Shown in pieces: positions 54,773 through 63,923 of a DNA stretch of 64,000 nt. Source of the DNA: Cyanomargarita calcarea GSE-NOS-MK-12-04C (lineage in GTDB: Bacteria; Cyanobacteriota; Cyanobacteriia; Cyanobacteriales; Nostocaceae); contig JAHHGZ010000007.1 of the NCBI GenBank assembly GCA_019359595.1, positions 62,001-126,000 of the forward strand. Direction: 5' to 3'. The first letter of the stretch is position 1. The number at the start of each line of letters is the position of its first letter. The position numbers and the translations under genes were made by a program. A model generated the notes under the pieces. The model was not told where the DNA came from. It did no database searches and saw only the letters and a list, made by a program, of their open reading frames with translations.

Positions 54773-55612
54773 CTACTTGCTTTCTGCAGGTAAAATCAAA
54801 GTTTGAACCCAAGCCATCAATTTATCTAGTACTAAACCGACTACGCCGATATAAACTAGAGCCAAAATTACTTCACTGACGTTGTTATTTTGATATGCAT
54901 TCCAGATGAAGAATCCAATTCCTACAATCCCTGACATTACGATTTCTGCTGCGATAATCGCCAACCAAGCCAAACCAATCGCAATTCTTAATCCTGTAAA
55001 AATGTAAGGTAGAGCGGCAGGAATCAAGATGTTGGTGAAATATTCTTTCTGGCTGAGTTGCAAAACCTTGGCAACGTTGTTGTAATCGCTAGGAATTTGA
55101 GTTACTCCCACCGCTGTGTTGATTAAGATGGGCCAAATTGCTGTAATGAAAATTACAAACAGCGCTGCGGGTTCATTTTGTCGCAAAGCAGCCAAGGAAA
55201 TAGGAACCCAAGCCAAAGGTGGTACGGTACGCAGTAGTTGGAAAATGGGATCTAAAGCTTTGGACATGGTTTTATTCACGCCAATCAAAACGCCCAAACC
55301 AATACCCACAATTGCCGCTAAAGTGTAGCTGATAGCGACTCGTTGCAAGCTGGCTAATATCTGCCAAAACAGTCCTTTGTCAATACCACCTTTATCGTAG
55401 AAGGGATATAAAATTAAGATCCAAGTGTCTGAAATAACCTGAATTGGTCCCGGTAATGTCGCTCCAGGAACCCAAGAAAACATTTGCCACACAACTAGAA
55501 AGATACCGATGGCAATAGTCGGAGGCACAAGTTCAGGTAATTGTTTTTGCAGGCGTGCCATGAAGCTATTCTCAAGATTAGCGCTTGCGGGGCGTCTCTG
55601 GACTGTTGTCAT
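54773..55612 (-). CDS. nrtB: Nitrate ABC transporter permease NrtB
   Basis: A 279-residue permease with six hydrophobic segments and the EAA loop LQLSQKEYFTNILIPAALPY, FTGLRIAIGLAWL. Homologous to SsuC/TauC-type permeases. The N-terminus is MTTVQRRPASANLENSFMAR. It lies 104 bases after nrtA; the 136-base gap to nrtC is almost wholly GTTGGTT/TAACTCC heptamers. Confidence 0.95.
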   Translation of the reverse strand: MTTVQRRPASANLENSFMARLQKQLPELVPPTIAIGIFLVVWQMFSWVPGATLPGPIQVISDTWILILYPFYDKGGIDKGLFWQILASLQRVAISYTLAAIVGIGLGVLIGVNKTMSKALDPIFQLLRTVPPLAWVPISLAALRQNEPAALFVIFITAIWPILINTAVGVTQIPSDYNNVAKVLQLSQKEYFTNILIPAALPYIFTGLRIAIGLAWLAIIAAEIVMSGIVGIGFFIWNAYQNNNVSEVILALVYIGVVGLVLDKLMAWVQTLILPAESK

Positions 55613-55716
55613 TTTCTTTTCCTCTGGTTGTGTTTTGCTACTACTATTAACTTCTTACTTATCAATTATTAGTCTAAAACTGCTTAACTAACAATCAATA
55701 ATCTCCAACGAACTAA

Positions 55717-57111
55717 CTAAAAACTTACTTTTTTGATTTTGAGGCTCTTCAAATATTCCTCTGGTTTTTCCGGGTCAAACTTTATGCCATCAAAAAACGT
55801 TTCTACGCCCCGAGATGTGCTGGTAGGAATATCAGCAGCAGGGACTCCTAATTCTTTAGCAGCTTCTTTCCAAATATTTTCTTTGTTGACTTTATCGATT
55901 AGTTCTTTGCCTTTTGCCCCTATATATTCTTTCGGCAAGAAACCCCAACGCACGTTTTCTGTGAGGAACCATAAATCGTGGCTCTTGTAGGGATATGAAA
56001 CGCTCCCTTTGCTATCTTTCCAATAGTACACTGCCATCGATTTATCATCAATAACGCGACCATCTCCCATATCATATTTGCCTTCATATGGTTCTGCAAG
56101 AATTTCAAATGGAAGGTTGAAATAATTTCTCCCCGAGAGAATTGCAGCCGCTTCTTTTCGGTTAGCAAAATTATCCAACCATTGCTGCGCTTCCATAATT
56201 CCTTTCAAAAGCGCTTTGGTTGCTTTGGGATTTTTATCAACCCAATCTCCCCTCATCGCCAAATATTCTTCAGGGTGATCTTTCCACATTTCTGCTGTTA
56301 ACATTGCCAAGAAGCCAATCTTATCTTTGACAATGCGATAGGGCCAGGGGTCACCAGTACTGAAGGCATCCATTGAACCTGTCTTCATGTTGGCGACAGT
56401 CTGCGCTGCTGGGACTGGAATTAATTTCACATCAAGATCCGGGTCGATACCACCTGCTGCTAACCAGTAACGAATCCACAAATCTTGGTTAACTTTGGCA
56501 AAAGTAAAGGCTGCAGTGAAAGGAGTTTTTGATGATTTTAGCCCGTCCACTAAACCCTTGCCACCTTTCGACAAATCCAGTGCAATTTGTTTTCCTGCGT
56601 GTTTGCTGGCAACTGCAATCCCATTTCCTTGGGTATTTAACTGCGCCAATAAATACATAGGAATCTTTACATTCCCTTTGGTGATTAAACCTTCAGTTAT
56701 CAAATGTGGCATTGGCATCTGATATTGACCGCCATCAACACCACCACCAGACGCACCAATTTCTGTATTATCTCGCATTGAACCCCAAGATGCTTGCTTG
56801 GCAAGGTTTACGTCGGTCATGCCGTACTTAGCAAAGAAGCCTTTCTCTTTGGCAATAATCAGAGGAGCCGCTTCAACAATCGGGATATATCCTAAATTAG
56901 CCTTAGTCGTTTCCGGTTTTTGTTCTGGGCTAACACTAGAATTTGCAACCATCTGCGCTGTTGATTGGGTTCCTGACTGTGCTTGCGAGGAGCCACCACC
57001 AACACCTTCGGGAGGATTGCCTAAACAGCCTTTGAGTAATACAACACCCGCAGAGGCTCCAGCTGTCAACAGAAATTTCCGGCGGTTAAATGGATTTGAG
57101 AATTCTGCCAT
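55717..57111 (-). CDS. nrtA: Nitrate/nitrite-binding lipoprotein NrtA
   Basis: A 464-residue periplasmic, membrane-anchored nitrate/nitrite-binding protein. The N-terminus is a Tat-like lipoprotein signal: [20 protein letters not shown] followed by Cys29, then a Gly/Ser/Gln-rich linker. The binding domain shows [32 protein letters not shown] and [20 protein letters not shown], close to NrtA of Synechococcus and Synechocystis. First gene of nrtABCD. The 5' region has an NtcA-type site. nirA, usually before nrtA, is absent. Confidence 0.96.
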   Translation of the reverse strand: MAEFSNPFNRRKFLLTAGASAGVVLLKGCLGNPPEGVGGGSSQAQSGTQSTAQMVANSSVSPEQKPETTKANLGYIPIVEAAPLIIAKEKGFFAKYGMTDVNLAKQASWGSMRDNTEIGASGGGVDGGQYQMPMPHLITEGLITKGNVKIPMYLLAQLNTQGNGIAVASKHAGKQIALDLSKGGKGLVDGLKSSKTPFTAAFTFAKVNQDLWIRYWLAAGGIDPDLDVKLIPVPAAQTVANMKTGSMDAFSTGDPWPYRIVKDKIGFLAMLTAEMWKDHPEEYLAMRGDWVDKNPKATKALLKGIMEAQQWLDNFANRKEAAAILSGRNYFNLPFEILAEPYEGKYDMGDGRVIDDKSMAVYYWKDSKGSVSYPYKSHDLWFLTENVRWGFLPKEYIGAKGKELIDKVNKENIWKEAAKELGVPAADIPTSTSRGVETFFDGIKFDPEKPEEYLKSLKIKKVSF

Positions 57112-57275
57112 AAAAGCTCCTTCGGGTAAATTGCATTTTTTGTAGTTATGACAAATTAAGGCAAGAGGAACATATTGTTTCTTGCGCTATCTATGTGTAT
57201 CTGACGCATTTGTCGGTCGTTTATTGCAGCCAAACTCAAGTTGAGATGGCTGCGATATTACACTTATTAAATTCG

Positions 57276-57289
57276 GTAATTTCGGTTAC
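57276..57289 (-). promoter_or_regulatory. NtcA-type binding site upstream of nrtA
   Basis: GTAATTTCGGTTAC, an exact GTA-N8-TAC, 165 bases upstream of the nrtA start. NtcA activates nitrogen-assimilation operons in cyanobacteria, and nrt is a classic target. On the minus strand a -10-like TAATAT follows after 15 bases rather than the canonical 22, so the exact promoter geometry is unsure. Confidence 0.5.
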
Positions 57290-57397
57290 GTTGCCTAACT
57301 CATCACGGAGAAGAATTTTTAACTTGTTGAAAATAGTTTACAGGTTTTAACGGCAAATTGTTCTACCTCACACTGTAATTATTAAATAAATATTAGA

Positions 57398-57413
57398 TTA
57401 CTTATATAAGTAA
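57398..57413. promoter_or_regulatory. 16-bp perfect palindrome in the nrtA upstream region
   Basis: TTACTTATATAAGTAA, an uninterrupted AT-rich palindrome about 290 bases upstream of nrtA. It could be an operator or a chance product of the very AT-rich region (57360-57560). The rest of 57112-57759 holds no gene. Confidence 0.25.
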
Positions 57414-57759
57414 AACTTTATATATCTTAATTAAATTAGCGAAATAGTTCTATCGCATAGATAAAATTCTATATACTAAATTACATTTAATCTATTAACA
57501 GCCTTTGAAACCTGATATCTGTAAAAATAAGTAAAGAAGTATTATCTTTAATTAACGCAAAAAAGATGTCTAATTTCCAATTGGAGGGGTTCTTCCCTCT
57601 TGTCATAGGTACTTTAATCTGTGTTCGCATGATTTTAACAAGTAAAGTTTTTTTCTATAGTAATTAGAGTTTTTTTTGATGATTAGAACTATCCGCAAAA
57701 TCGGACTCATTGTTGTACTATTCAATATTTTGATAGTTATCATTTGTTTTATAAACCAA

Positions 57760-58152
57760 TTAATTCGCGATCGCATCTGAGATAGCATCCTCTGTGTCAA
57801 TTGCTTGATGTGAGCCGATATTTTCTGACAATACCAGGTTGTGCAAGTATGAGAGCAAGATGCTTGCTGGTGTTGCAATATTATCTTTGCCGATTCGTCC
57901 TAAATCTGCCTCCGCATGACGATGCTCAAGGCTTGCAACAGCACGATGCATTTCGCTGATTTTTGCCTTTGTCGCAAAGAGCATCCATATATGTGCAGCG
58001 ATTTCGTCCTGAATAGAAGTGCCGCAGTTAAACAAGGCATGTACTACGTCATATAGCTCCAATGCTGCCTTTATTTCTGTCGATATTTGGTTTGCCATAT
58101 CGTCTTCATGCTCTAATGCACGCAATTTTTGAATTGCCTCACCCAGAGTCAT
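57760..58152 (-). CDS. Unrecognised 130-residue helical protein
   Basis: A small acidic, mostly helical protein (MTLGEAIQKLRALEHEDDMA, then HRAVASLEHRHAEADLGRIG). No membrane segment, no known motif. The ATG is followed by a well-formed reading frame with cyanobacterial codon use. Neither neighbour is close. Function unknown. Confidence 0.55.
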   Translation of the reverse strand: MTLGEAIQKLRALEHEDDMANQISTEIKAALELYDVVHALFNCGTSIQDEIAAHIWMLFATKAKISEMHRAVASLEHRHAEADLGRIGKDNIATPASILLSYLHNLVLSENIGSHQAIDTEDAISDAIAN

Positions 58153-58710
58153 TGAAGCATTGGAAGCAAAATACTATGCGTTTTAGCCTAACTCCAAAGT
58201 TGTTACCGCGAAGATGCGATCGCTATCAATCACGGGTGTTCATGACAATACATACAAATGCAGGTAAATGTTGGTTGCAATTGATAGCGCTTGAGTGCAT
58301 CTACTTAGCCATCGATCTATGAAAAAGCGGAGAAAATCACTTTTCACCCTGCTGTTTGCGGCAATTTTGGCAATCAGCATCATCAGCGAATGAGAAAATA
58401 GTAGGCTTGCAAATTTCTCAGCTTAAACTCATTTAACGGCGTTTAAACCCCGTTAGAATAATTCAAGTTATCCTCCCTGACTGCCTTCCTACAGTGTACA
58501 CACAAGTCTCGAAATTCCAGCATATACTTGGTTTCGTCGCTCAATCTCCTCTTCTTTATGGGGAGAAGTGGAGTTTCAAGTCCTCCAAGATTTGGTTATT
58601 TAAGGGGCTAGAAGAGTTGAAACCTATGCGGACAACTTGTGTTTACAGGGTAGATTCAGCCTTCTGGGTGGATTTGGACTGCAATTGTTAAGACTACGTT
58701 GGTGAACAAT
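58153..58710. other. Intergenic region with one tiny hydrophobic frame
   Basis: A 24-residue ATG frame at 58319-58393 (MKKRRKSLFTLLFAAILAIS...) looks like a bare signal peptide, perhaps the start of a lost exported protein gene. No ribosome site is evident. Nothing else is supported here. Confidence 0.3.
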
Positions 58711-59265
58711 ATGAACAACAGATTTTCGTTTATTGGTGGTAAGCAAGGCAAATGGAGAGTAGTAGATGTGAGGGGTATTTTTGGGCTTAGTTTAGAGCTT
58801 GTTGAAAGGGTGAATGTGGTGAATGATGCTGTCGGAGAATTGCCATTGGATAGTTCATGGGTTCTACAAAGTTTTACCAGTAATATTCGCTATGCGGTTC
58901 GTGATGAAGTAAATACTCTTCGGGCAGTGCAGCCTGTGCTAAATCGTTTGGAAGCAGTTTGTGCCGTGCTTATTCCGATTAAAAAGTCTGTCCAGTGGTG
59001 GGAAATGCCACAAGATGAGAGGCGAGCGATTTTTGAGGAAGAATCTCATCATACGGCTGTTGGTTTAGAGTATCTTCCAGGGGTGGCACGTCGGCTGCTT
59101 CACTGTCGTGATATCGGGGAACCATTTGATTTTCTCACATGGTTTGAATTCGGGCCGGAGCATACCAAGGCTTTTGATGAATTATTGTTGCGGATGCGTG
59201 CAAGCAAAGAATGGGAGTATGTGGAGCGCGAGGTTGAAGTTCGTCTAGAGCGTGATGATAAGTAG
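58711..59265 (+). CDS. Chlorite dismutase-family heme protein
   Basis: A 184-residue protein from MNNRFSFIGGKQGKWRVVDV; a GTG and a TTG just upstream are also in frame. Its second half carries the family strings IPIKKSVQWWEMPQDERRAI, SHHTAVGLEYLPGVARRLLH (proximal His, distal Arg region) and FDFLTWFEFGPEHTKAFDEL, EYVEREVEVRL. The length matches the short, dimeric cyanobacterial chlorite dismutases, which split chlorite to chloride and O2; a different natural role is often suspected. Overlaps the next frame slightly, so an operon is likely. Confidence 0.8.
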   Translation: MNNRFSFIGGKQGKWRVVDVRGIFGLSLELVERVNVVNDAVGELPLDSSWVLQSFTSNIRYAVRDEVNTLRAVQPVLNRLEAVCAVLIPIKKSVQWWEMPQDERRAIFEEESHHTAVGLEYLPGVARRLLHCRDIGEPFDFLTWFEFGPEHTKAFDELLLRMRASKEWEYVEREVEVRLERDDK

Positions 59266-59296
59266 TAAGGCAAAATTATTTAAGCCAAAGGAAAGT

Positions 59297-59680
59297 ATGG
59301 AAATATTTACCACGATGGGCTTCAACGCAATATTCCTACAATATGAACTATTGCAAAAAGTTAAACAAAGACCTGCTTTATATTTGGGGAAACGTTCTCT
59401 AAGTCATCTACAAGTTTTTTTAGATGCATACACTTTTGCTCTTCGTGAAGTGGGAATAGAAGTAACAGAGCAAGAACGAGAATTTGAAGAGTTTCAAGAG
59501 TGGATAGAACAACGATTTCATCAGCCTGACACTCAATCTTGGAGTCGAATTATTTTGTTTTATTCGGAAGACGAAAGTGATGCATTAAATAGATTTTTTG
59601 AACTATTTCAAGAGTTTTTGCAGCGTCATAATACTCTAGAACTAGAAGCAAAAAAGCATGAAAAGTCAGTTACATATTAA
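59297..59680 (+). CDS. Unrecognised 127-residue protein
   Basis: Start MEIFTTMGFNAIFLQYELLQ with GGAAAG 4 bases upstream. The body reads VKQRPALYLGKRSLSHLQVF, LDAYTFALREVGIEVTEQER and SWSRIILFYSEDESDALNRF. The RP-x-YLG-K-S-xx-L-xx-F-L-D-A-Y pattern resembles small proteins I have seen near polymorphic-toxin immunity loci, but I cannot name a family. It is 31 bases after the chlorite dismutase-like gene on the same strand. Confidence 0.65.
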   Translation: MEIFTTMGFNAIFLQYELLQKVKQRPALYLGKRSLSHLQVFLDAYTFALREVGIEVTEQEREFEEFQEWIEQRFHQPDTQSWSRIILFYSEDESDALNRFFELFQEFLQRHNTLELEAKKHEKSVTY

Positions 59681-59964
59681 TGATTTTAAATAGACAAGTA
59701 AAGAAAGCAATGATTATACAAGTTTATGGTTCAACGATTGATTCGCTTATCATCCAAGGAGATGCCTGTAAAGAAAGCTAGTATGGCGAGCGCGGAAATT
59801 AAGCTACCATTTACGCCGGTTAAAAAGCTTGATAAAACTTGGGCGATAAATTGACCGACCTGCGTTCAGCGCTCCGCTGCGCCCTCTTCGATTGCCCAGA
59901 AACGTTCATATCTCGTGGCAGCATTTCCACACACCAAAAGCTTGATCGTCCAAAAATTACCCAA

Positions 59965-60579
59965 TCACTCAGCCACAATCGTACTTTTCAAGATTCCTAA
60001 TATTTTTCCTAACTGATTGATAAAATATTCATTTAAATCTATATCTATGGTTTTACCATTCAATCTTAAAAATCTCCAGTTTGTTCCAGTAGTAATAACA
60101 CCATAAATAGTAGAAATTTGATTGCCTTTAGTTTCATTAAAAACTTGAGCGGCTATCATTTCTGCCATACATTGTCCCAATCCAGATTGAATATTATCAT
60201 TTTTAGCTTCTACTAAAGTAACTACTGGGGCTTCAATGACAATTTGTTCGGGAGAGCGACTAATTAGGAAATCACAGAAGCCATTTAATCCTTTGCTGAC
60301 ATCCACCGTAAAATCTCGACCAGAAAATATACTTATTTGTAATTTATTTTGCAAGTTATATTGTTTTTTTAGTTCTACTAATATTGGCATGACAATCAAC
60401 TCCGAACGGGCTTTTTCTGTATCAATCGCTAATGCTAAAGGCAAGTATTCTTGGAGAGATTGTGTTAAAAAATCGCTGCAATCGACCTCTGGTACATTGA
60501 GAAAAATTCCAAATTGCTCGGATATCGATATCCCAAACTCTTTCTTGATTTGCTCTATCGTAAATTGACTGTATGGCAT
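59965..60579 (-). CDS. PD-(D/E)XK nuclease-like protein
   Basis: A 204-residue cytoplasmic protein. The core FCDFLISRSPEQIVIEAPVV, TLVEAKNDNIQSGLGQC has the D...E-x-K arrangement of a PD-(D/E)XK fold. AEMIAAQVFN and IYGVITTGTNWRFLRLNGKT follow, typical of cyanobacterial restriction-endonuclease-like proteins of unknown target. No methylase is near. Start is MPYSQFTIEQIKKEFGISIS. Confidence 0.75.
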   Translation of the reverse strand: MPYSQFTIEQIKKEFGISISEQFGIFLNVPEVDCSDFLTQSLQEYLPLALAIDTEKARSELIVMPILVELKKQYNLQNKLQISIFSGRDFTVDVSKGLNGFCDFLISRSPEQIVIEAPVVTLVEAKNDNIQSGLGQCMAEMIAAQVFNETKGNQISTIYGVITTGTNWRFLRLNGKTIDIDLNEYFINQLGKILGILKSTIVAE

Positions 60580-60684
60580 ATCAATAACCTCGCTTCTATA
60601 GCTGTCATAATCAGGCTATCGTATTTTTGTTCTTCTCCCCCAGAATTGGGGTGGGGGGTTTCAAAGTAAACTTTGATGGGTTGC

Positions 60685-60719
60685 TAGATCCCCGACTTCT
60701 CAAACAAGTCGGGGATCTA
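60685..60719. repeat. 14-bp hairpin, dispersed element
   Basis: TAGATCCCCGACTT-CTCAAAC-AAGTCGGGGATCTA: a perfect stem with a 7-base loop. A related sequence (GATCCCCGACAAC...GGGGATC) occurs near 4971-5001. No T-run, so a repeat rather than a terminator. It lies in the 332-base gap between the nuclease-like gene and the fusion gene. Confidence 0.55.
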
Positions 60720-60911
60720 AACCTCACGACTGGGCAAAATCCACCACTATGTTTATTTATCACCATGAAACTATTGACCTATAAACTTTAGTTTAGGGTT
60801 TGCTGTATTCCTTTGCAAATGGACAATTTCCACCCCCATAAACTGTCCGTTGTGATTTTAGAAATTTGGGAAACAAATTAGAAAGTGCCAAGTCATTTTG
60901 GGAACTCAATT

Positions 60912-63818
60912 TTAATAGGGTCTTAAGTCGTTAGAAACTTCCACAATACCCCTAGAGCCGTCAATTTTCACCCACTGACCATCCTGTAAAAGCCATGTAG
61001 CGCTTTTAACATCCATAACAGCAGGTATACCGTATTCGCGAGCGACGATCGCACCGTGAGAAAGCCGTCCACCAGCCTCGGCAATTATCCCGCCAGCTCG
61101 CATCAGCATAGGTGCCCAGCCAGAATCGGTATAAGGAACTACCAAAATCGTCTCTCGGTTGATATCTGGTACTGCTTGTAAATTCCGCAATACCTTCACC
61201 TTTCCCATTACTACTCCAGGGCTTGCGGGAATCCCGTGTAGGGTACTGGAGTCGTGAGTCGGCAGTGGAGAGTTTTGGATAGGGATTGGCGGTGTATTGC
61301 CATAGACTAAGACAGGTAATTGTAAAAGCTGATTGGAAGCAGCAAATTGCGATCGCCGAATTTGCACCAAATAACGCAACTGAGCAATCAAGTTAGAATC
61401 GCTACCTTCAATCAGTTGCCGCACTTCTTGCAATTCCAAAAAGAAAATATCTCCCGTCTGAACAAGCAAGCCCGACTGCAACCATTTCTGCTCCAAAGCC
61501 AGAAAAGTCCAACGCAACTCAGCTAATAGACGAGAATAAACCTCTGTAACTCTCCCCTTCAAATTCACACGTCCTTGGACAAATCCGCGCTTCTTACCTT
61601 GGCGTTGTTTTCGTTTTGACGGTTCTTCTGCTTGCATCAACTGCACAAACAACTGCTTTACCGCTTCTGGTTCTTCCCGCCAGGTAGGAACGGCAATATC
61701 AGTACCGACATCACTTAAATAACCATAACGTTTGAAGAACATCTCAAACTGGGTAAGAACTTTTTGCCCTTGGATAGAAATCGCCAAGTCCTCAAACAGA
61801 GTTTCTGGATCGAACTCAGGTAATAACTCCTTAGCATTCGCCGCAATTTCATCAAGTGATCGCAACGCCGCCACTTCTGGAGCCATACTATGGTCTATGT
61901 TGCCATCATTCACCCGAAAAACGCCTTGACGCAGCGCCGCACTCAAGGGAGCCATAATACTGTAATAAGTGGCTCTATGGAGCAAAGTCAGGATAAATTC
62001 AATCCGAACTAAAAGTAAACTTGGCTCCAAATCATCGACAAATTCTTGGGATAATTGCGATAGACCAGGAGCAAATCGCCTGCGATAATCGCGCTCAAAG
62101 TCATGAGCTAAGGAAAATTCCTTTCTCATTAACTTCAACAGTCCTGGTAGATTCCGCATCGTAGACTCTAACGGCGGCTTACTCATCTTTGCGCCTCTAG
62201 TTAAAAACTCCAGACTTTCCGGCGGTAAACCCATCCGAAGAAATATCTGCCCTAAGAGAGATGCATTGAAGTAGGCCCTAGAGTGGTGCAAAGTTGCAGT
62301 TTCATTGAAATCTAAACCAGCGGCACGCTTGCCCAACACTACTGTAAAAAGTTCTCCCCAAACGCCACAAGTTAAAGGACGATTAATCGACCAAGTTAGT
62401 GGGCGAATAAAGCCGGGAATAACTTCGGCGGCAATTTTGCGCGTCCAGATGGGTAGTAAGGTGGTGATTGGTCGAGCTTGCAACACCCAGAGAGTTTGAC
62501 CGTCATAACTCCACTCAATATCTTGGGGGACGCCGTGGTAACGTTCTTCAAGATGTCGGGCTAAATACGCCACCTGCTTAATTAATACTGCCGGGACTCG
62601 TCCTTCGCCCTCTAATTGTATGGAGGAGAAATGTTCTGCTTCAAACACAAATGCGCGATATTGTTCTGGGGTGACTCTTCCCGAAACAACATTTTCGGCA
62701 CCTCCGGGTAAAGCTTCGATGACTACTGCGTCAGCTTCTTGAGTCATGGGATCGCGACTGAACGCTACACCAGAAAATACACTTTGAACTTGTTGTTGAA
62801 TTAGTACCGCCATCGCTGCTTGATTGATACTGCGTTCCGATCCGGAAGGATCTGCAAAATCGCGACGGTATTGCATAGCAGATGCACTATCGTAAGAAGC
62901 CTGAACTTTGGCGATCGCTTGCTGTAACTCTTGTCTGTTGGTAACGTTCAACACCGTTTCATATTGTCCGGCAGCGGAAGCGTGTTCTGAGTCTTCGCCA
63001 ATTGCCGAGGAACGCACTACCAAGGGGGATAATTCTGAAGGCTGAAAAAAGTCTAGCAAGGGTTCGGGGTCATAAGCTGGGGGAATTATCCAACCTTTGG
63101 GAACTGGATAACCCCATTGCTTAATTTCCGACAACCTCGCTGCCTTGTTTCCCACCATCACAGAATCCAAATCTTCATCCAAAGAGAGAATGCCTTGGCG
63201 ATCGCCACGCAATAATTGAAATGCTCCTTGAGAGTCTGCTTGCGCTTCCGAGGTTGGTAAATCCAAGTCATCGGGAATTTGTTTGTAAATCCAGCCAAGT
63301 AATGCTGCAAGGGCGATTGCCACCATGATTCTAGGGGAATCATTCACATGCAGCAGTCCGATAATTAGCGGAAATAAAATCAAAACCCCAAATTTTGCTA
63401 ACTGGCGATCGCGCACAATCGTAAAGCTGATTGCCGCTAGTAAGGATACAAAACCGGCTGCGAGTGGATCGTGGATTACAAAGCCCCAGACGACGTTCGT
63501 AGTTCCCGCGCCTTTGCCTACCCAATATCTACCTACTACTAGGGCAATTAGTGCTACTAATTCCCAAGCCGAACTAGATGGGAAAAAAGCCCGTGCTAGT
63601 AAAACAGCGGCAATTCCTTTACCTGCTTCTGACAACACCGCCAGAATTCCCACCACTGTGCCACCGTGGTAAAAAGCCGCTGAAACACCAACATTCCCAG
63701 TACCCATATGGGCTAATTGCCGTCCCTTGAGGGCTTGGGTTATCAGGGCAATTAACGGTAATCCACCCAGGAGGGGGCAGATAATCAAAATAACTAAGGC
63801 ACCCCAAAGTTCAACCAT
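60912..63818 (-). CDS. PlsY-like acyltransferase domain fused to a PEP-synthase/rifampin-phosphotransferase-like dikinase
   Basis: A 968-residue two-part protein. Residues 1-195 are an integral membrane domain of the PlsY (glycerol-3-phosphate acyltransferase) type with five to six helices; the PlsY loops are altered (LAHMGTGNVGVSAAFYHGG and RYWVGKGAGTTNVVWG). Residues about 215-460 are a pyruvate/PEP-dikinase ATP-grasp domain (GNKAARLSEIKQWGYPVPKG, VVRSSAIGEDSEHASAAGQY, VAFSRDPMTQEADAVVIEA). A long helical middle follows. The swivelling phosphohistidine domain is at 868-960 with His921 (EAGGRLSHGAIVAREYGIPA). The C-terminal PEP-binding TIM barrel is absent, as in rifampin phosphotransferases. 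It may phosphorylate a membrane-derived or lipid-related substrate (inference). Confidence 0.85.
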   Translation of the reverse strand: MVELWGALVILIICPLLGGLPLIALITQALKGRQLAHMGTGNVGVSAAFYHGGTVVGILAVLSEAGKGIAAVLLARAFFPSSSAWELVALIALVVGRYWVGKGAGTTNVVWGFVIHDPLAAGFVSLLAAISFTIVRDRQLAKFGVLILFPLIIGLLHVNDSPRIMVAIALAALLGWIYKQIPDDLDLPTSEAQADSQGAFQLLRGDRQGILSLDEDLDSVMVGNKAARLSEIKQWGYPVPKGWIIPPAYDPEPLLDFFQPSELSPLVVRSSAIGEDSEHASAAGQYETVLNVTNRQELQQAIAKVQASYDSASAMQYRRDFADPSGSERSINQAAMAVLIQQQVQSVFSGVAFSRDPMTQEADAVVIEALPGGAENVVSGRVTPEQYRAFVFEAEHFSSIQLEGEGRVPAVLIKQVAYLARHLEERYHGVPQDIEWSYDGQTLWVLQARPITTLLPIWTRKIAAEVIPGFIRPLTWSINRPLTCGVWGELFTVVLGKRAAGLDFNETATLHHSRAYFNASLLGQIFLRMGLPPESLEFLTRGAKMSKPPLESTMRNLPGLLKLMRKEFSLAHDFERDYRRRFAPGLSQLSQEFVDDLEPSLLLVRIEFILTLLHRATYYSIMAPLSAALRQGVFRVNDGNIDHSMAPEVAALRSLDEIAANAKELLPEFDPETLFEDLAISIQGQKVLTQFEMFFKRYGYLSDVGTDIAVPTWREEPEAVKQLFVQLMQAEEPSKRKQRQGKKRGFVQGRVNLKGRVTEVYSRLLAELRWTFLALEQKWLQSGLLVQTGDIFFLELQEVRQLIEGSDSNLIAQLRYLVQIRRSQFAASNQLLQLPVLVYGNTPPIPIQNSPLPTHDSSTLHGIPASPGVVMGKVKVLRNLQAVPDINRETILVVPYTDSGWAPMLMRAGGIIAEAGGRLSHGAIVAREYGIPAVMDVKSATWLLQDGQWVKIDGSRGIVEVSNDLRPY

Positions 63819-63893
63819 TTTAGATTTTGGATTTGAGATTTACCTATAATCTAGAATCTAAAATCCCAAATCTAAATTTTTTTTCTATGAATT

Positions 63894-63923
63894 TAAGGGC
63901 GCTTTTAACCAAAAGCGCCCTTA
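63894..63923. terminator. Strong hairpin, bidirectional terminator-like
   Basis: TAAGGGCGCTTTT-AACC-AAAAGCGCCCTTA: a 13-bp perfect stem. On the minus strand it is followed within about 10 bases by eight T (63877-63886 region read in reverse), upstream of the fusion gene, so it probably ends a transcript coming from beyond the window. Confidence 0.65.

Noticed and set aside
58319-58393. 24-residue signal-peptide-like frame
   Set aside because: No mature protein follows and no ribosome site; at most a relic.
59740-59880. Minus-strand open stretch of about 42 codons resembling a membrane helix (SSFLTGVNGSLISALAILAF)
   Set aside because: No start codon, enters a GC-rich repeat upstream, and resembles no family firmly; probably a remnant or chance.
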